In this document: positions 23,901 through 35,885 of the stretch, piece by piece
How the letters are laid out: each line of letters starts with the position of its first letter
How positions within the stretch are numbered: the first letter of the stretch is position 1
Origin: Ursus arctos
Lineage: Eukaryota > Chordata > Mammalia > Carnivora > Ursidae
Assembly (NCBI RefSeq): GCF_023065955.2
Contig: NW_026623008.1
Location: forward strand, 1,245,001 to 1,309,000
Direction: 5' to 3'
DNA: 64,000 nt
Program-made: the position numbers and the translations under genes
The notes under the pieces: model-generated
The model's input: only the letters and a program-made list of their open reading frames with translations
The model's database searches: none
What the model was told of the DNA's origin: nothing

Positions 23901-24943
23901 GGGCGTGGCTCCTGCAGGCTCCCAGGCATGTTCCAGACGCTCTGTCCCCCACCCATCTGACGTGTGCCCACCCTCTCTCACATCTCAGGGTCTTGGCCGC
24001 TCAGGGCTGGGGGTGGGGGTGGGGAGGAGACAGCAGCAGTGGCCCTGCCTTGTCCTGGGCATTGGGCCCCTGGCCTGTCGGGGATGGGGGGTGCTGGGGG
24101 ACGGGGTGCAGAGACCTTTAGGAAGCAGGAGGTCTTATACCTGGAGAAACTGAAACCCAGAGAACGGAGGGGTTTGGCCGAGGCTAGTCGTGGTCTGTGG
24201 GGAGCCGGCATCTCATCTCCTGTTGCTGCTGGACCAGGGCCAGCTGGTGGGCGTCTTGGCCTCTCTGGACACTGTCGCCAGGCCGGACATGTTATCTTGA
24301 TCGGTCTCCCACCTTCGCCCCACTGCTGCCTGCTGCAGAATGGGGTGGGAGGTGGGGGCAGAGGTGGGGGCTCCTAAGAAGCCTGGTCTGGTGGGGAGGT
24401 CCTGGGAGGGAGGGTCTCAAAGGGTTCAGGGCTTGTCTCTGTTGCTGCTTTGGGGGCCCTCCAAGACCTGCAGCAGTGTGAGGGGGCATATGCTGAGGTT
24501 GTGGCCTCCTTGGGGTATGAAGCTAGTGTGGGGAGGGGAGGCCGTGGGCCAGCCCCCACTGTTGCTCTTGGTCCCATGTCCAAGACAGCAGTGGGCAGCA
24601 CCCCTCCCCCCACCAGGGGCACTGCCTCCCCCCATGGGAACTAAGGGGTGCCTTGTGCCTGGTGGGGGAGCTGCCATCCCTTAAGCCACCAGGACTAGCC
24701 ACTTGTGCAGTTTTCCCCACTTGCACACCCTTACATCTTGGGGGAGGGGTAAAGCCAGGCAAACACCCCAGTCTCCTGTGAGGAGCCACCTGCTCCGCAA
24801 ACGCCCAGCCCCTGGATGGGGAAGCGGTCCTCCGTCCGCCCCCTTCGCAGTACCACCGCCTGGGGCCACGCAGAGGGGCGTGTAGGGCGAAGAAGGGGGA
24901 GCGACGAGGCCGCATCTCTGCGGGGAAAGCCTGCTGGCCCCAC

Positions 24944-25066
24944 TGTGCGCCCCGATCTGCGCCCCGCTTACATCCCGCTCTACACCCCGCTCTGCGCCCA
25001 GAGCCCGGCTCTGCACCCCGTGCTCCTCGAATCTGCGCCCCGCGCCCCGCTCTACGCCCGCCGCCG
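24944..25066. repeat. Degenerate GC-rich tandem repeat inside the CpG island
   Basis: Repeated variants of a roughly 12-13 bp CTCTGCGCCCCG/CTCTACACCCCG unit occur in a row, with about eight recognisable copies. The unit is imperfect. Confidence 0.55.
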
Positions 25067-25332
25067 AGCCCGCGCCCCCGGCCCCCACCCCGCACGGGGC
25101 GGGCAGGGGGTGTGGTGCGGGCGGCACGAGTGACAGCGCTCTCCTCGCGCGGCGCCTCCACGGGGCGCAGTGTCAGCGCGCACAGCCCGCCGCGGGCCGC
25201 CCAACCTGCCGGGCGATGCCGCCAGAGCCCCAGCCCGAGCCCGAGCCCGAGGCCGGCTGCTGACTGCCCCTCTGCCCCCGCCGCCCCCGCCGCCCCCCGC
25301 CGTCCCCCGCCGCCGCAGCCGCCGCGGAGACA

Positions 25333-25363
25333 ATGGACGCGGGAGCCGCCCCGCGGAAGCACA
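25333..25363 (+). CDS. PLCH2: Candidate alternative first coding exon of PLCH2 (distal)
   Basis: From the ATG at 25333 there are ten codons (MDAGAAPRKH) plus one base before a GT donor (ACA|GTAGGT). The phase is 1, so joining to the acceptor at 53492/53493 gives ATG GAG AGA TGC, that is ...RKH-MERCMSAM. This is in frame with the PH domain exon. The support is ATG context, CpG island and phase agreement only. Random phase agreement has about a one-in-three chance, so transcript evidence is needed to accept it. Confidence 0.4.
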
Positions 25364-28300
25364 GTAGGTGCCGCGCCGCTCCCGGTGCTGCGCCCGGGCT
25401 CGGTGGACGCGCGGGGGCGCCGCTGCTCGGGGCGGGTCGGGACCAGCGCGGAGAGGGGGCGCCCGGCTGCCTCCGCTGCGCAGCGGAGCCGTGGGGGGAG
25501 CGGCCTCCGAGGTCCAGACCCCGGAGGGAGGGATGGGATCTTGGAGGGGGCGGGCGGGGGTATGGGTGCGGGATCGCGTCCGGCAGGTGAGGGGTCTTGG
25601 GCTCTCTTGGAGGCCGCAGGTGTGCGCATCTGGGGCTACCCCCTGCGAACTTTCCTCCCCTGGTTTAGGGTGGATATAGCCCTGGGGCTGTGACCCTGTG
25701 CTGAGACGGAGTCCTGCTGAGCCCAGATAGGGCCCCCTGTCCCTTTACTGGGTGTGGAGGGTGCAGGGGGCCGGCCATCCGTTCGGGTCTGTGGGGAGGT
25801 GCTGAGTGGAATGCGGCAACGGTTGGTCGGGCCCATCTGCTGGCTGCAGGTGCCGCTCTGGCCTCTGACCAGCACTAGCAGGGGTTGCCGTGGGACCTGC
25901 CCTGGCAGGGGACCCAGCCAGGCTCCGGGGTGGCCCTACCAAGGCTGTCTGTTGGGTGCCGGTGCTGATGCTGGGGAAGCAGTGTCTCCTGGAGTTCAAG
26001 GCCTGCTGGCAGAGCTATGGGGCACCCTTTAGGGGAGGTGGACACTTCTGGAGCCGGCAGAGGGAAGATGCCAGGGGCACAGGAGGTCTCCCCTCCCCTC
26101 CCCTCTACCCCCACCCTGCCCAGTGACCCTGGAGGCAGACAGAATGACCACCGACTCCTCAGCCTTTCCCCCATGGCCTTCCCCACCCCTCATCCATGGG
26201 ACTGTACCTTGTTTGTGTCCTTTCTGTGCCCTATGCCCTGACCTCCCAGAGGTGATGCTCAGCTCTCCTGGCACCTGGGCCACGGTGCAGAAATGCTTCT
26301 GTCCTGAGGAGCCCATTTGGGTCCTGCCAGGGTCCTTTGAGCCCAAAGACTCAATCAGAGAGCCGTAGCCACAGAGGGGAGTTTGGGCACCTGGGACTGA
26401 GGGGCAGGTCAGAATCGGGGACGGGAGCCGGCCTGTCTGCCCAAGACCCGACTGTAGCCCCTGCAGGGGGGAGCAGAAGGGACGGGCTCTGCAGCCTCCC
26501 AGCCCCCACTTCATCTTAGCTCTTTCTGAACTTAACCCATGGCCACATCCTCTGCATGGCCCTAAGGAGATGTCTGGGGGTTCCAGAAAGGAGGGAGGTA
26601 TGTGGCAGGAAGAGTGTGGGCTGTTGTCTGACTGAAGGGTCCTTCAGCCCCCTTCCACAAGGCAGAACATCTTGGTGGCCCTATCCTGGCCTGTGCCTGG
26701 CCAGAGGCTGTGGCTCTGCGCACCCCCCGCCCCCGCCCCTGCAGAGGCAAGAGAGCTGACGCTTCTTGGAGGGGGGGGACTCAGTGTGAGCGTGTACCGG
26801 GCAGTGCCCTTTGTGCCTGGGGCTTCCCAGAGGGTGGGCCTGCTGGCCTTCACGTCTTGGACCCTGGCCCACCCCAGCTTCGACGTGAGCGTGGAGCTGG
26901 GGTAGGGTCTGCCAGGGTCCTGTGGTCAGTCAGCCAGCCGCAGCAGTGATGGGGCCGCTGGGGGGGAGCTGTTGGGAGCATAGGGAGGATGTCTGGCTGG
27001 CAGTGACCCCTCCTGTGCGTGGTCAGCCAGGGACCTCCTCAGCTGGGGTCCCATAGGTGCCAGAGGGGCTCGTGATCCCCTGCAGACCCTCCTGGTGGGC
27101 ACGGGTGGCTGGGTCCGCCCAGCCCCTCACTCCCTGAAGCAGAGAGTTCGGGTTACATAATCCACCCCCCACCCCACGGACTGTTGTAAGTGGCGGGAGC
27201 CAGGTTTGACGATAGGAGCTGTAATTGGATTTTAATCTTTAATGTCTGCAGTAGACGAAGCGCTACGGCCCGTTTGTGCGGTTCTGTTACACTGCGCCTG
27301 AGAGGGCTGCTTCATGAGCGGGGAACTGCCGTGCCAGCCCTGCCGCCTGCTCCCCGGAGCGGGGGGGTCTGGCCCAGAGACCCAGGGGCTGCCTGCCACC
27401 TGCTCCGGCGTGGGCAGGGCAAGGGCTGGGCTGCCAGTGGGCACTCCTGTCACCGCTCGGCCACTCTTCCCCTCCCTCTTGTGCACACGTGTCCACTGAA
27501 GCCCCCAGGCCCTGTGTGCTGAGAAGGGGCAGCCGTTGGAGGCTTGAGATCACACCCATGGGAAATCCACCTTCCACTGCAGGGCTGGCCAGGCCTTTTG
27601 ACCCCAAGGACCACTGGGTACAGATGGCCTGGATCTTTGGGGCTCTGCCTGTCTCTCCCAGCTGCCCGGACAGCCCCGGGGACCCAGGACTCTGTCTGTG
27701 ACCCAGTTTCCCAGGTGCTGGGGGTGGGTGCAAACCTGGCTGCCCCTCGGGCCTCCGGATGGCCTCAGGCCCTGGGCAGAAGCGGGACCCCTGTGCCATT
27801 GGCCCCATCCCCCACCCCCAGCTTGAGGGGTCCCGGGAGGCAGGACAGCTCCGTCCCCCCTGCACTGCCCGCCCTCTGGATTATTCTTAGGTCTGTTGTA
27901 TAACAGGCACAGCCCAGGGAGCAAGGGCTCCTGGGAGCTGTCTCCAGCAGCAGCCACCAGCCAGCCACGAATGGAGCTTTTGTCCCTTCTACCTGCCCAG
28001 CGCAGGGGACAAAGGAGGCTGCCTGGTCACTGAACCCAGCCGAGAGCTGGCCAGCCTGGGCTGTGGAGAGGGGGGCCCGGGCCAGCAGGGGCTCGTGGGC
28101 TCCCGGGGGCTGCGTGTGGCATGGGGGCCTCAGCCTGCCTGTGTGGATGCGTGCCCTCCCAGGCGCGGTGGTCTCTGGAGGGTGCCTGCCCCAGTCCCCT
28201 CCGGCCCCTCATGGCCCTTCTTCCTGCCTTCTTTCTACTCCCTCTGTGCTCCCAGCAGCCTCCGGGGTCTCCACCCCCACAGAGCACGGCAGGCTCCTCA

Positions 28301-29130
28301 CCTGTTCCTCAGCGCCTTCTCCACACCAGACCCTTGGGGGGGGGGCGGTGGGCGGGAGCCTCCGGGAGGGTGGGGCTGGAACCGGCCAGGAGGCTGGGCC
28401 CGGAGAGGCCCGCGGCAGGGCGTCCCCTCAGCCCAGAGTCTGAGCGGGAAAGGCCCCGGAGCACTCAACTCAGCTGTGTCCTGTGGGGTCAGCACCCGCT
28501 TCGTCCCCCCGCCCCCGCTCGACCCGCGCGTGGGCCCCAGTGCTCACATACACGCACAGACACGCAGTGCCAGGGTGGGAGGCCTCCAGGCTGCCCAGGG
28601 GAAGGAGGTGAGCTGCTGGCATATCACGTCCCCCTTGCTCCATCCTAAGACCCTGCCGCTCTCAGAGGGACGCCCTTCCCACCAGCTGATGGGGCTCGGC
28701 AGCCGGGCGAGTGTGAGGAGCCAGGAGACACGGGCACGATGGGGACGCCAGGGACGGCGTGGCCCGAGCTGCCGACCCTGGGAGACGGAAAGGCAGGGGG
28801 GGCAGGGGCCGTCTCTGAAATGTCCCTCTGCTCTGTCTGGCAGGAAGAGCCCAGGGAGGCCTCTGACCCAGGCTAGACACCTGCTTCCCCCAGCGTTGCC
28901 TCTCCTGGTCCCCTTACCAGCTGTGATCACCTAACCAGCTGTCCCCCTGTCCTCCTCTAGAGAGCTTGGGGTTCTGATCAAATCATTCACACAAAGCGTG
29001 TAGCTCCTGCCAGTGTTGGGGGCTCCGGGCTCCCAAGGCTGCTGTGGACCTTGTCTAGGTGGCCCCCGGGCAGCTAGACCTGGCAGAGGCACCCACCCTA
29101 TCAGGAAGGCTGCTTTCTCTGCGAACCGCG

Positions 29131-29152
29131 CCCCCCCCCCCCCCCCCCCCCC
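29131..29152. repeat. Poly-C homopolymer (about 22 C)
   Basis: A single uninterrupted run of C. The length in the real genome is uncertain because such runs are hard to sequence. Confidence 0.85.
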
Positions 29153-29404
29153 GCCGTGTGAGGCGCTCCTCCAGACCAGCCCGAGAGGGCCGCACAGTGG
29201 CCCGTGGCAGCCAGAGCAAGTGAGCATGAACATCTCTCCCCGCCTGGAGGCTGGGCGCTCCAGGTCAACGCGTCCAGGGCTGCGCTCCCCCGCTCCCCCG
29301 GAGGCTCTGAGGGAGGGTCCTTCCTGCCTCTTCCAGTCCTGGGGAACCCCAGAGTCCCTTCAGTCTCTGCCTCCGTCTTTGCATGACCCAGTCCCCCGTG
29401 TGTC

Positions 29405-29580
29405 CTCCCCGCTTTCTTATAAAGACACTTGTCAGGATTTAGGACCCACCTGGAGTGATCCAGGATGAGCTCATCTCAAGATGCTTAACTTGATTACACC
29501 TGCAAAAACCTTCTTCTGCCTAAGTTCTGGGATGTTGGCGCATCTCTTGGAGGCCACCCCTCGGCCCTCTATAACTGTCG
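29405..29580 (+). mobile_element. Old interspersed repeat, family not assigned
   Basis: CTTATAAAGACACTTGTCAG, TTAGGACCCACC, GATGAGCTCATCTCAAGATG and CTTAACTTGATTACACCTGC form a string I recognise as a widespread ancient mammalian repeat (TAAGGACACTTGTCA...TTAACTTGATTACATCTGC). I cannot name the family without a library search. Confidence 0.55.
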
Positions 29581-31480
29581 TGCTGTGCACCCATCATACC
29601 CCTGCCCCACACCTGCAAGCCAGAGCGGGGGCGGACCTCACACCCCTGGGCCCACAGGCTGAGGACGTGGCGAGTGCATGAGCGGAGCTGCTCCACACAG
29701 AGCTCCTGACTGGACTGCCTCCTGGGTCCCCACCACCCAGGCTCTCCTTGGGCTGGTCACGGACTACAGAGACTCCTGGGGGAGGGTGGGGCTGCCCTGG
29801 AGGTCTCGGCCTCCTGGGGGATGTGGAGGCCCTCCTTCAGTGAGTGGTTCCTCCTGGATCCTGCCATCCATGGGTCAGGGCCACCCCGAGGGGTGGGGTC
29901 TCCCAAGTGCCCCTTTCATCAAAGCTGGCTATTTTGCTGGTGAGGGGAGGACCGGCTTTGGTGGGCTGAGCGGCGGCCCGTGGCCTGCGGTCTTGGGGTC
30001 TCGAGTGCATCTCTGTACGGGAGTGGATCTGACAGCCTCCTGGGGCCCCGGTCAGCAGCTTTGCCAAGGCACCCCTGGCCTCAGCATGGCCCTGAGCAGC
30101 CCTCGAGCTGCAGTGGGCTTTAGGTGTTACCTGGGAGCATGGAAAACGTAGCCTTGGGAGAGGCAGGGGATTTCCATAGACATGAGCCTTTGAAACGAGG
30201 TCCCAGGTGATGCCGCCAGCCGGAGGGCCACGCTGGAGGAAACTCAGGTGTGAGAGTGGCTGGAGAGTGGAGGTCAGGTCCGGGGGCAGGGGGCCCGCTA
30301 TTGCAGGCTGGCTTTCGCTGGAAGGTGAAGCCCGGGCCCTGCCCAGGATAAGGCCAGGCTGGGAGGACACCCAGAGTGGGGCAGGCTTGGGTTGGCTCCC
30401 TGTTCCGCCACCAGCCCCTGTGGGACCTTAGGCAGGGGACTTGGTCTGAACGTCTTCACCTGTGAGGCAGGCAGGGGACGAGAGGCTGTGTGCAGAGCTC
30501 TGACCCAGCCGCCGCTGGTGACTGCTGCTGCCTGACTTCCCCAGCGCCCCAGGAGCAAGGCTGAGAGGCCAAGGCAGTGGCCGAAGGGGCCTAGCCTCCT
30601 CCCACCCTGCTCCCTGGTGCTCTCCAGAACTCAGCTGTTCCTGGAGAACCACGGCCCTCGGCTTCTTGGGCTGCCGCTACTAGGGCAGAGGTGAGGGTGG
30701 CTGCAGGCCGCTGTGGTGTGGGGTCCGGAGGCTGGCTCTGGGCTGGAACAGCCTCTGGCACGGTGGGCCTCAGTTTCCCTGCGTTCAGACCCTGGGTCAC
30801 GATGCTCCTGGGGATGCAAGTGAGCCACTTGTCTGTGCCCGGTGAGGGGCCGTGGCCAGGCGGAAGCCGCTGCGGGAGCCACAGTCTGTTTCTGACCCAG
30901 GCCCTGCCCCTCCCTGGGCTGTGCGCTCCTAGGCCAGATAGTGGCCTCGCTGAGCCCCAGGCTCTCCTCACCATAGGGAATGCGAGGGACATGCCAGGGG
31001 GTGATTGCTCCGCTGGGGGTGGGTGGGGCTCTGGGCGGGGGGCTGGGGGCCCCTCCTCAGGTCCGGGTGGACCTCCCTGAGGATGGGGCTGTGCGCTCGG
31101 CACCGGGCTGGAGCCGAGCCCCCGCACTGTGCGCAGCTGTCCGCGGACTCCCTGCCGCGGACGCAGACCCGTGACCACCAGAGCAGTCTCTGAGCAGCAG
31201 GCCGTGGCCCGCTTCCTTCAGCCTGTGGGGGCTTGGCCGCAGCGGCATTCCAGAGCCTCGGGTGGCGGCCTGCCTCGCCCGCAGACCACGGTGGGTGGGG
31301 CACCTCTTGATGGGCTTGGGGCTGAGAGAGGGACAGGCAGGGGTTCAGACCCCCAGAACAAAGCGTCTGTGCTCCTGAGGGGCTGGGCGGCCCGTCCAAG
31401 TGCACTCTTCCTGTGATCTATCCTCGTCACCCTCATCCACCCGGCCCCCCCTTTCGCCACCCCTCCAGCCTGGTGTGCTG

Positions 31481-31510
31481 TGGCGTGGCGTGGCGTGGTG
31501 AGGCGAGGCA
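31481..31510. repeat. Short TGGCG pentanucleotide array
   Basis: Three perfect TGGCG copies followed by decayed variants (TGGTG, AGGCG). Confidence 0.6.
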
Positions 31511-32519
31511 CGGCGCGGCTGTCCCCTGGGTGGGTGGGCTGCAGGGGAGGGGTCATTCAGTGGAGGCTGGCTGCCTGAGGCTGCAGCCCTCCTTTGCTGT
31601 GGGGCTGGACCAGCAGTGCCCTTGTGGACAGGGTCGGCCTGAAGCCACCCCGGCCTTCCTGACCAGGATCTGGGGTGGAGACCCCAGCAGGGCCCTCAGA
31701 GCTCCCCTCGTGGAAGAGGCTCCTGAGTGTGGGGAGGAGGATGTGGGTGCCAGTGGGCTTCTCTGGCTATTCACAGGGTCCAGGCCGGCCTGTGTCTCTG
31801 GTGTACCCCAGACGCTGTGGGGTTCAGAGAGCCAGCCCATTCCAGGGCCCTCCGGTGTGGGCGCTGAGGCCGGTGGGCACCTGAACTGGATGCTGGCCGT
31901 CCTGGGGCTGGAACTGCCCGAGACCCATTAGGCACCCTGTCCACCCGCCCAGGGACATCCACCCCCACCCCTGCCAGAGAGGCCTGGGGCTGGTGAGTCC
32001 GGAGGACCGGCCACCCTTTCGGCCCACGTTTGCCTCCTCTGAGCAGGTCTGCACAACACGGCAGTCCACCTGCGCTTCCTAGCACGGGCGGGGGAGCAAG
32101 GAGTGTGGGCGGGGGTTGGGGGCTTCAGGAGGGGGCTCAGGTCGGGGCAGGCAGAGGCCTGGGCCACCCCACTTTTCTGTGGAGGTGAGTTCACCCAGGC
32201 CCACGGTCGAATGGAGACTGGGGCGGGGGGGAATTGTTCCGCGTGGTCTCAGGGGCAGGGTTGGGGAGGGCTGGGGTAGGGGTGGGTGTGTGTATGGGGG
32301 GGGTGTCTCAGAGCTCCCAGGGGACTTGCCGAAGACAAGGGTGGGAGCCAGAGGGCCTTTGGGTGTGGGAGCACTTTTAGGGAGCCGGTCACCCCTCCAC
32401 CCCACGAGCCACCTGGGGCCTCCCCTCAGCCTCCGGGTGGAGGGCAGGACCCCCTCCCCACCGTGCCCCCACCTTTACCCCACCTGTGGAGGCGGTGGGC
32501 GGAGGCGGGCGTCCTCGGC

Positions 32520-32700
32520 TGGGTGTTGTGTCTGTGTTTGTGCATTTTGTGTATTTTTAAGCGCTCTGCAGCTGTGTTTGACTCAGTTACATTCCGAAGG
32601 AGCTCTGCACGCGGCGCATTGTGGGGTTATTTTGGGCTTGGCATTATTGGGATTTATTATATTCTGCGTCTGTAAGGAAATGCACCACCACCCGGGGGAT
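32520..32700. promoter_or_regulatory. Candidate conserved noncoding element
   Basis: A roughly 150-bp block rich in A/T (for example GGCATTATTGGGATTTATTA near 32640, and GTTTGACTCAGTTACATTCC) stands out from a flank that is about 70% GC. It does not resemble a repeat I know and has no codon-like pattern. The TGACTCA core at 32578-32584 is a perfect AP-1 consensus. The function is inferred from composition only. Confidence 0.35.
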
Positions 32701-34467
32701 CATCAGGCTGAGGTGGGGGGGTACTTGATGTGGTTTAGGACGTGGGGCCCGGAGGGAGGTGGGGGCTGTAACAGGGGAAGGCTGTGGCCACCCGCAGCCA
32801 GCTCCCTGGGGCTGCCCCACGCCGCCTGCCCCGTCTCCTGGGGGTTCAGAGGGCCCCATGCCCTGTTCGCGGGAGGTGCCCCGGGAGGCCTGTGAGTCTG
32901 AGCTGGGCCCCTGAGCAGCCAGGTGAGGCCGGGCTCTGGCGGGGCTCACCGGGCAGGGGGCCCTCTCGGGAGAGCAGACACACAGATGGGTGTCGGGGGG
33001 TCAGACACACCTGTGTGGGGCCGCTGGGGCCGCCTCCCTGCCCGCTTCCCCGGGGCTCCTGGCTGCGGTTAGGGTCATTGAGCCTGCAGAGATCGAGCCC
33101 ATGTCCGACAGTGTCCCTGGAACTGTGGCACCGGATACTTTCTCCAGGCCTTCATCCATTCGCCCCTCCTGCAGCTGCCTCCCGGGACGGGAGGACAGGA
33201 AGGGGTGAGGGCTGCCAGGTCCTCCTTCCCAGGAAGTCCCTGGAAGGGCCACAGCCCCTCACGGCCATGACAGCCCCCATCATACAGCAGGCAGGGCCAC
33301 CCCCAGGCCAGGGAGTGGGGGTCAGCTGCACATGCCACTGAGGGGCACCTTGCTCTTGTCCAGCCCGAGTCCCTCACGCTGCGGCTGCAGGCCCCCCCCT
33401 CCCCCGCTGCGAGATCTGGGGGCATCACAGCGGTGGGCACGCGGCCCCGTGCTGGGCTCTGATCTAGTGTTCTCGGCCGCACACTCTGCTGTCTTGCCAA
33501 AAAGACCTAAATTGCCCCCTTGCACTCACTGTGCCTTAAAAAGACCCAGGTGGTGACTCAGCCGTTGCCACTGGGAGCCGCTCCTGATGACACAGAAGGG
33601 CACTGGGGCAGCTTGGTCTTCTTGAAAGCCCTGGGCCACGTGGGGGCACAGCCGGGTGGGCGGCACCTGCTCTCGGCCTTCGGTTTAGGTCCCCTTTGTG
33701 CAGCCTGGGAAGCTGGCCCCTTTGCTCAGGAGCGGGGAGCTGTCTCCAGAGCCCCGGGGTCTGGCCACAGTGGCTTACCCATCCTGCCCCGATGGTCATC
33801 CTGCTGGCCAGCCCTATTCAGGCTGGCCTGAGGTTTGGGGTCCTGAGGGCTCTCCCGTGGCTGCTCTCAGGGAGCCAGCTTGTTCTGACCAGCTGGAGGC
33901 TCCCCCCTTGCTGGGGGAGGACTGAGATCAGCCCTGAGTGCCATTCTGGGCCAGCTTCCCCTCCACTCACTGGGACTCCCAGCCGCCCCCTGCCCTGGCT
34001 GCGGTGGGGCATGAGCCTGGCCATGGAGTAGGGGCTGCGAAGGACCAGAGATCTGGGGGGCCTGTGCCCCTCAGCAGCCTCATGGGCTGATCCAGTGTCA
34101 CCCGCTGCCCTGGTTTCCAGCTGACAGTGGCTTCTCTCCGGTGCTCCTGACTCTCCTGGTCGGTCAGCCCAAAATGAACGAGGTGGTGCAGATCCCCCCC
34201 AGACAAGCAAGATCTGCCGAGTTGGAGGGACCCCCCCTTCTCCCAGGAGTGCAGCAGGGGCCAGGGCTGCTGGACAGCCGCCCGCTCCTGAGGTGCTCAG
34301 CAAGGCCCCCTGAGGGAGTGGCGTTCCTTGGAGCCCCGGCCACAGGCGGGTGACAGTTCAGGAGGCATACACCCTGCACTTTGGGACGGGTGGGGGCCGT
34401 TCCGGTCCTGCCCATGGGGGTGCTTGAACATCCCCAGTGACTCACCCTCCGGATAAGCCACGCTTCT

Positions 34468-34495
34468 CCTTTCTTTTCTTTTCTTTTCCTTTTTT
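34468..34495. repeat. (TTTTC)n-like pyrimidine microsatellite
   Basis: CTTTTCTTTTCTTTTC followed by T-rich sequence. The unit is five bases and the tract is short. Confidence 0.75.
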
Positions 34496-35080
34496 GCCCT
34501 AAGGAAAAAAATAAACATTTGTGTGCGTAGCACTTGATGGCTGCTGGGGCCCACGCACTCCGTAGGCAGGAAGTTGGGGGGCAGAGGGTGAGGAGAGGGG
34601 CAGGCAGGCCAGGGACAGGGCGTTCAGGCTCCCTGCACTGTCTGCCCTGGCTTGACTTGCCCCAGGCTTTGGGTGAAGGTGTGTGTCGGGGGGACAGTCA
34701 CCGTGTGGCGGGGAGCGTGACCTGTTGCCACCCCAGGTCTGTGGTCCTTGAGGGCCCGAAGGCAAAGCCTGATGACTGGGCAGGGTTGAGGGCGTCAGGG
34801 GAGCTAAGCAGGGGGCTTATGGAAACGAGACGCCCAGGACGGACCACAGGTGGGCAGTGCCCGCTGCCAGGGGCAGCTGCTTTGGTTCTGAGCCCACCGC
34901 GCTTGTGCTGAACGGAGCAGCTGAAGGGGCTCCCCTCACGCTCTGACCAGGCCCTGAAGACCCTCAGCTGTCTGGTGGGCAGACGATCAGATGCGGTGGG
35001 AACTCAGCGTCTCACTAGGCCTCAAAGAGAATGGGTCGTCCAGGAAGCCTGACCCCGATCTACCTGTTCATACTCTGACC

Positions 35081-35516
35081 CTGAGCTGTGTGCTCACACC
35101 GCTGCCCTCCCTGAGCTGTGTGCTCACACCCCGGCCTCCCTGAGCTGTGTGCTCACACCCCGGCCTCCCTGAGCTGTGTGCTCACACCCCGGCCTCCCTG
35201 AGCTGTGTGCTCACACCCCGCCCTCCCTGAGCTGTGTGCTCACACCCCGCCCTCCCTGAGCTGTGTGCTCACACCCCGCCCTCCCTGAGCTGTGTGCTCA
35301 CACCCCGCCCTCCCTGAGCTGTGTGCTCACACCCCGCCTTCCCTGAGCTGTGTGCTCACACCCCGCCTTCCCTGAGCTGTGTGCTCACACCCCGGCCTCC
35401 ATGAGCTGTGTGCTCACACCCCGCCCTCCCTGAGCTGTGTGCTCACACCCTGCCCTCCCTGAGCTGTGTGCTCACACCCCGCCCTCCCTGAGCTGTGTGC
35501 TCACACCCCTGCTCTG
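35081..35516. repeat. 29-bp minisatellite, 15 copies
   Basis: The unit begins CTGAGCTGTGTGCTCACACC and continues CCGCCCTCC or a variant. Copies start at 35081, 35111, then every 29 bp to 35488; the first spacing is 30. Variants occur in blocks (CCGGCCTCC early, CCGCCCTCC in the middle, CCGCCTTCC in two neighbours), as expected from unequal exchange. Each unit contains the perfect inverted repeat GTGTG-CT-CACAC. The period is not a multiple of three, so no repetitive protein is implied. Confidence 0.97.
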
Positions 35517-35789
35517 AGCCGTGTCAGTACCCCTGAGACTTTGCCCCACCTGCGAGTTGGTCAAGGCATTGCCTGTCTTCGAAGATGCAGATCCTGGCTC
35601 TGGTCCCAGTGCCTGGGGGTTAGAGGGACAGTCACTCTGTCCCTGGCTTGCAAGGCAGCACGCTATGGCTGTTCTTGGCAGGTCAGCCGAGTCCCGCAGG
35701 AAAGATGGCTTGGGTAGGGGTGTTGCCAAGCACTGCCCCCACCCCTAGCCTGGCCCTCCCTGCTGCCTGGGTCTGGATCTGGGGAGGCT

Positions 35790-35885
35790 ACTCAGTGAAT
35801 AGCTAGTGAGACGCTGTGTGCTGGGCACGGCTCTGGGCACTGGGGCTAGCAGTGGGTGGCATGGCCCTGCCCCCAGGGAGGCCCC
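35790..35885 (+). mobile_element. Probable L2 or MIR-like fragment
   Basis: TGTGTGCTGGGCACGGCTCT, GGGCACTGGGGCTAGCAGTG and GGCCCTGCCCCCAGGGAG follow the L2 'TGTGCCAGGCACTGTTCTA..GCACTGGGGATACA..CCCTGCCCTCATGGAG' pattern. Confidence 0.55.

Larger units (their letters stand above)
10363..24829. other. Intergenic GC-rich DNA
   Basis: No gene could be supported. The stretch includes MIR/L2 fragments (listed), 13-G runs at 17132-17144 and 20158-20170, and a palindromic homeodomain-type site CTAATTAG at 12395-12402. An AT-richer block that does not look like a recent repeat lies at 22385-22515. Long open frames, for example 19663-20805 on the plus strand, show proline/glycine/serine-rich composition with no domain. 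Confidence 0.55.
24830..25620 (+). promoter_or_regulatory. PLCH2: Strong CpG island, candidate distal promoter of PLCH2
   Basis: It has very high CpG density, GC-rich tandem-like units (24944-25066), and a (CCG)n-like stretch around 25280-25320 just before an ATG. A short exon-like segment, ATG at 25333 to a GTAGGT donor at 25364, lies inside. No other gene is recognisable within 20 kb on either side, and the next plus-strand gene is PLCH2, so a distal PLCH2 start is the simplest reading. An unannotated noncoding RNA promoter is the alternative. Confidence 0.55.
25621..35080. other. GC-rich noncoding DNA (intronic if the distal PLCH2 start is used)
   Basis: No coding exon could be supported. 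It contains an AT-richer block at about 27205-27310, a 22-C run (29131-29152), an old interspersed repeat (29405-29580), a short TGGCG array (31481-31510), a distinctive AT-rich block (32520-32700) and a (TTTTC)n tract (34468-34495). Long open frames here lack domains. Confidence 0.55.

Noticed and set aside
24523..25629. Long minus-strand open frame (368 codons) across the distal CpG island
   Set aside because: Composition is Arg/Gly/Ala/Pro-rich as expected from GC-rich DNA lacking stop codons. No domain, splice pattern or family match is recognisable, and it runs through tandem repeats.
35081..35516. Regular repeats considered as a CRISPR array
   Set aside because: The 29-bp units are directly adjacent with no unique spacers, so this is a minisatellite in a mammalian genome.
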